This document shows positions 60,595-64,000 of a stretch of 64,000 bases of DNA, piece by piece. The DNA comes from Emiliania huxleyi CCMP1516. Taxonomy: Eukaryota; Haptophyta; Isochrysidales; Noelaerhabdaceae. A model generated the notes under the pieces. It had not been told where the DNA came from. It saw only the letters and a list, made by a program, of their open reading frames with translations, and searched no databases. Position numbers and translations under genes: made by a program. Where the stretch lies: NCBI RefSeq assembly GCF_000372725.1, contig NW_005198244.1, positions 1,677,841 to 1,741,840 of the forward strand, in the 5' to 3' direction. The stretch's first letter is position 1. The number at the start of each line of letters is the position of its first letter.

Positions 60595-63314
60595 ATGGGC
60601 AAAGCACCCAGAGGCGCCCGTGGCGCTGCGGCGGCGCGCAAGGGTGTTGGTAAAAGCGCCAAAGAGCTGGCGGACAAGGAGGTGTTTGCCAAGAAGCCTT
60701 CCAGGGCGAGAAGGGGTGCTCCGAACAAGAGGGTCGAGACGTCAGTGGGAAACGCGTTCCGGCTGGTTGGCGGTTCGGACGACGACGAGGAGGCGCAGGC
60801 CTCGGAGGATGAGATGGGCGAGGAGGAGGTCGAGGAGCTCATGCCCCTCAAGGGCATGAGCGATGAGGAGGAGGAGGAGGACGACGACGACGATGACGAC
60901 GACGAGGAGGACGACGAGGAGGGTGAGGAGGATGAGGGTGAGGAGGAGGAGGAGGGCGAGGAGAGCGAGGAGGGCGAGGAGAGCGAGAGCGACGACGAGG
61001 ACGCCTCGCGGGGCGGCTCCGCCCTCGGCGCCGGCTGGGGGCGCAAGAAGAACGCCTTTTACGGCGGGGATGACGCCGCCGACGCCGACTCGGACGAGGA
61101 GGGGTCGATGGACGAGGAGGACGAGGGGCGGGCGGAGCGGCTGGAGCACGCGGAGGTGCTGGCGGTCCAGCGCCAGCAGCTCAAGGACCTCGCCGCCGAC
61201 GACTTTGGCGCCCTTCCGGGCGGCGGCGGCGCGAGCGGCGGCGGTGCGAGCGGCGGCGGCGAGAGCGCGGGCATGGTCGTGGAGAGGCTGGAGCGGGACC
61301 TCTCTGCTTTGAGCGAGGCGGAGAAGGCGCGGCTGCTCGAGGCGGAGGCGCCCGAGCTCGTCTCGCTGCTCGACGACTTCAAGGCCATCGTCCCCGACGT
61401 GCGCGAGCGCCTCGAGCCGCTGCTGCTCGCGGTGCGGCAGCGCCAGCTGCCTGCGAGCCCGGGCGTGGCGCTGCTGCAGCTCAAGCTGCAGCTGCTGCTC
61501 TCGTACTGCACCAACATCGCCTTCTACCTGCTGCTCAAGGCCTCGGGCAGGCCCGTGCGCGACCACCCCGTCGTCGCCTCCCTCCTCCGCCACCGCGTGC
61601 TCATCGACCGGCTCGCGCCGCTCGACAAGGCGAGCTCTGGCCGAGATGCGGCCAAGCTCTGGCCGAGCTCTGGCCGAGCTCTGGCCGAGATCCGGATGCG
61701 GGCGAGATGCGGGCGAGAAGCGGCTGGGAAGCGGGCGAGATGCGGGCGAGACCTGGCTGGGACCTGGCCGGGACTTGCTGTTGGTGCCTCGCGCCACTCA
61801 CACAATCCTTCCTCCGCTGGTTGACCAGGCGATGCGCTACCGCGTGCAGAAGCTGCTCCAGACCGCCGCCGACGGCGCCACCGCCGCGCCGACCGACGCG
61901 GACGCGGACGAGCTGCGCCACAAGCCGAACCCGCAGGCCCTCCTCGCCGACGGCGATCTCGACGACGATGCCGCCGGCGCCGGCGGAGGCGGAGGCGTCT
62001 ACAAGCCTCCCCGGCTCGCTGCGGTGGCGTGTGGCAGGAGGGGGTCCGGCGCACAGCGAGCAGCCTCCTCTGAGGCCTGTGTGAGCCTCGCCCGTAGGTG
62101 CCGTACGAAGAGGAGCGCGGCGCGGGCCGGCGCGAGCGGCAGCGCGAGCGCGCCGTCGCGCGAGCCTCTTCCTCGCGCATGGCTCGCTGCTGCGAGAGGA
62201 GCGGCGCTGCCTCGGCCTGCGAGCTCGCACGACGCTTCCGCGAACCTTCGCGTAGGTGCGCGAGCTGCGCGAGGAGTTCTCGAGCGCGCCGCGCCAGATC
62301 CACGCCGACGACTTCGGCTGCGGCCACGCGGCGGACTCTGCCGCTGTCTCCAAGCTGCGGCACGAGGAGGCCGAGGTGCGCGCGTACGAGGAGGCAAACT
62401 TCTCTCGGCTCGCCCTCTCCAAGGAGCAGAAGCGCGAGCTGCGCCGGAGGCACGCGGCGGTCGAGCGTGGTGCGCCCCCCCCCCCCCCCCCCCTTCCCTG
62501 TCCCTCCCCTCTCTCGCTTCTTCTGCCGTACCTTCTGACGGCTCTCTCTCTCGCAGGCGACGAGCTCTCGCAGTTCGACGACGACTTCTCGCACCTCTAC
62601 TCGGTGAGCAAGAGCGGCAAGGCGGCCGACCCGCGCGAAGAGCGCGAGAAGGCGCTCCGCCAGTACATGGCCTCCCTCGAGCAGCGCGGCGCCAAGGGGC
62701 GCGCCGCCGGCGCCGCCGACACCTCCGCGCCGGCGCAGACGCGCGAGTCTCGCGAGGAGTCGCGCAGGCAGCGGCGCGCGGCGGCGGCGCGCAAGCGCGG
62801 CGCCTCCGGTCTTGGCGGCGACGGCAGCGACGGCGACGGCGGCGACGGCGCGGAGGTGGAGGAGCACCCCATGTACGCGGAGGTGGAGGCGGCCGGCAAG
62901 GCCAAGCGGCAGCGCAAGGCGGACGCGGCGGCGGCGTCGGCGGCCGCGTCGGCGGCCGGTCGCGACGAGGCGCGGCGCGAGCTCGAGGCGGGCGACATGG
63001 CGGGCGACGGCGACAAGCGCGAGGCTGGCCGGCAGATCATGAAGAACCGCGGCCTCACGCGCGAGCGCAAGAAGGTGCCGCCCGGCCGGCTGTGAGGTCG
63101 CCACCCCCTCGCACAGCGACGCGCCACTCACCGCCCCCCTCCCTCCTCGCTTCAGATCGACCGCAACCCGCGCGCCAAGAACCGCGAGAAGTACCGCCGC
63201 GCCGTCATCAAGCGCAAGGGCCAGGTGCGCGACGCAAAGGCGCAGGAGGGCGCGTACGGTGGCGAGAGCTCAGGCATCAACCAGAACGTCACCCACTCGC
63301 GCCGCTTCGGCTGA
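60595..63314 (+). CDS. UTP3: SAS10/UTP3 small-subunit processome protein
   Basis: Nucleolar factor for 18S rRNA maturation. The start is MGKAPRGARGAAAARKGVG. A very acidic stretch (about residues 60-145) follows. The SAS10/NGDN domain follows: PELVSLLDDFKAIVPDVRER, QLKLQLLLSYCTNIAFYLLL and ASGRPVRDHPVVASLLRHRV. Intron 1 (61631-61826) appears to be GC-AG and joins LIDRLAPLDK to AMRYRVQKLLQTA. Later exons give VYKPPRLAA, VPYEEER, VRELREEFSSAPRQIHADD and DELSQFDDDFSHLYSVSKS. The hallmark C-terminus spans the last intron: RQIMKNRGLTRERKK, then IDRNPRAKNREKYRRAVIKR, ending INQNVTHSRRFG. There are about six introns. Intron 3 (donor near 62180) also looks like GC-AG. Confidence 0.9.
61631..61826 (+). 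repeat. Intronic minisatellite in SAS10/UTP3
   Basis: Intron 1 is mostly made of CTCTGGCCGAG, CCGAGATGCGGCC, GATGCGGGCGAGATGCGGGC and GAAGCGGGCGAGATGCGGGC units, ending GACCTGGCCGGG. The core GAGATGCGG is shared with XPO4 introns. Confidence 0.88.
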
Positions 63315-63711
63315 TGGGCCCGTGGCGGGCGGCTCGGCGGCAGCCGGCACAGTTGGCTGCGGGCCTGGCGGAGGCCTTCAGATTTGCCGTCGTCGCTCCC
63401 GCGGACACATTGGAATGTGTGTCTCACGTGTGAGTCGTTGTGGGACATATCACATATGCGCGGCGCGCGAGATCTCTAGCATCTACCGCACTACAGCGGT
63501 GTAGCTACTGCGCGGGGACAGCTGTGTGAGAGAGGTAAAGGCGTGAATCCAAATCCGGCAGAAAATACCGTAATCGCGAAAGCCGAAACGTCAAACGATC
63601 AAGTATCAAGAACACACGAGTCGAAAAACCCGCGCGCCCCCCAGCCCCACCGCACGCACCAATGGCAATGCCGCGCGAGTCCTCTGTCCTCCCGGGCCCG
63701 CTCCACCGCGC
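63315..63711. other. Intergenic between convergent genes
   Basis: 3' flanks of SAS10/UTP3 and TSR1. Nothing recognised. Confidence 0.5.
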
Positions 63712-63836
63712 TCACTCGCACTCGTACGAGAAGGGGCCGCTCCACTTCGGGAAGGCGCGCTTGTACAGCGACATGCACACCGTGTCGTGCTGCTGCATCG
63801 TGCCGTCAAAGTAGCACTTCATGTAGCCGTGCGTGC
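63712..63836 (-). CDS. TSR1: TSR1/BMS1-family ribosome biogenesis protein, last exon
   Basis: The minus strand from the acceptor (GCCCTGCAG, 63837-63845) encodes [20 protein letters not shown], then [20 protein letters not shown] and a stop. G.MKC.FDG....QDTV.M.LYKR.FPKW is the C-terminal signature of TSR1, a GTPase-like factor that assembles the 40S subunit. BMS1 has a related end, but the short tail after FPKW fits TSR1 better. The rest lies beyond the window. The upstream intron (63837-64000) contains, in the sense direction, CCGAGATCCGTCGAGATGCA, again a GAGATGC core. Confidence 0.75.
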
Positions 63837-64000
63837 CTGCAGGGCAAAGGCGGGCGGCGTGAGAGCGTGCTCTGCTCTGTAGAAGCTGGACGTGACGGTT
63901 TCACGCCATCCCACAACTGGCCGTGCGTGCCGAGCGGCTCACGGGGTGTGGCGACGCGGTGCCTCTCGGCTACTCTCGGGTGCATCTCGACGGATCTCGG

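Overview
The window is nuclear DNA of a eukaryotic microalga. It is very GC-rich, most genes are split by introns of about 35 to 300 bp, and genes lie on both strands without operon logic. The gene set is eukaryotic: TFIIA, exportin-4, SAS10/UTP3, TSR1, P3-type ribosomal stalk proteins, an SFI1-like centrin-binding protein, and a peptidyl-serine galactosyltransferase. Several proteins start with a signal peptide-like plus transit-like leader, as expected for plastids of secondary origin. I infer a haptophyte (Emiliania or relatives) or a similar chromist alga. This rests on composition, frequent apparent GC-AG introns and gene content, not on a search. There are two assembly gaps (17573-17672 and 32005-32127). 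I saw no rRNA or tRNA genes, CRISPR arrays or viral genes.

Layout. 0-9 kb: 3' part of a GH2 glycosidase, a TFIIA gene that appears to fuse the gamma and beta chains, an acidic hypothetical, a RING protein and an FLVCR-like transporter. 9-17 kb: a lipoxygenase-like protein divergent from exportin-4. 17-22 kb: a near-identical inverted repeat, next to an assembly gap, encloses a GT96-like glycosyltransferase with an ShK-like domain and a partial MFS gene. 22-29 kb: a GH28 polygalacturonase, an NTF2-like protein, a plastid-type GTPase and an unknown gene. 29-38 kb: one giant SFI1-like gene. 38-47 kb: plastid-type proteins and two repeat-rich genes in tandem. 47-54 kb: an F-box/HEAT protein, a P3-like stalk protein without its tail, a membrane protein and a GT32 glycosyltransferase. 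54-64 kb: a candidate TIR element, a coiled-coil protein, a full P3 protein, a zinc-ribbon-like unknown, SAS10/UTP3 and the last exon of TSR1.

Themes. Ribosome biogenesis and stalk genes cluster at 49-64 kb, which may be chance. Short dispersed repeat families (called R1 to R4 here) recur across the window. Several genes carry minisatellites inside introns, and those of four genes share a sense-strand GAGATGC-type core. The most striking single observation is the TFIIA gamma-beta fusion at 1521-3224. Exon boundaries are read by eye and are approximate unless an exact junction is given.
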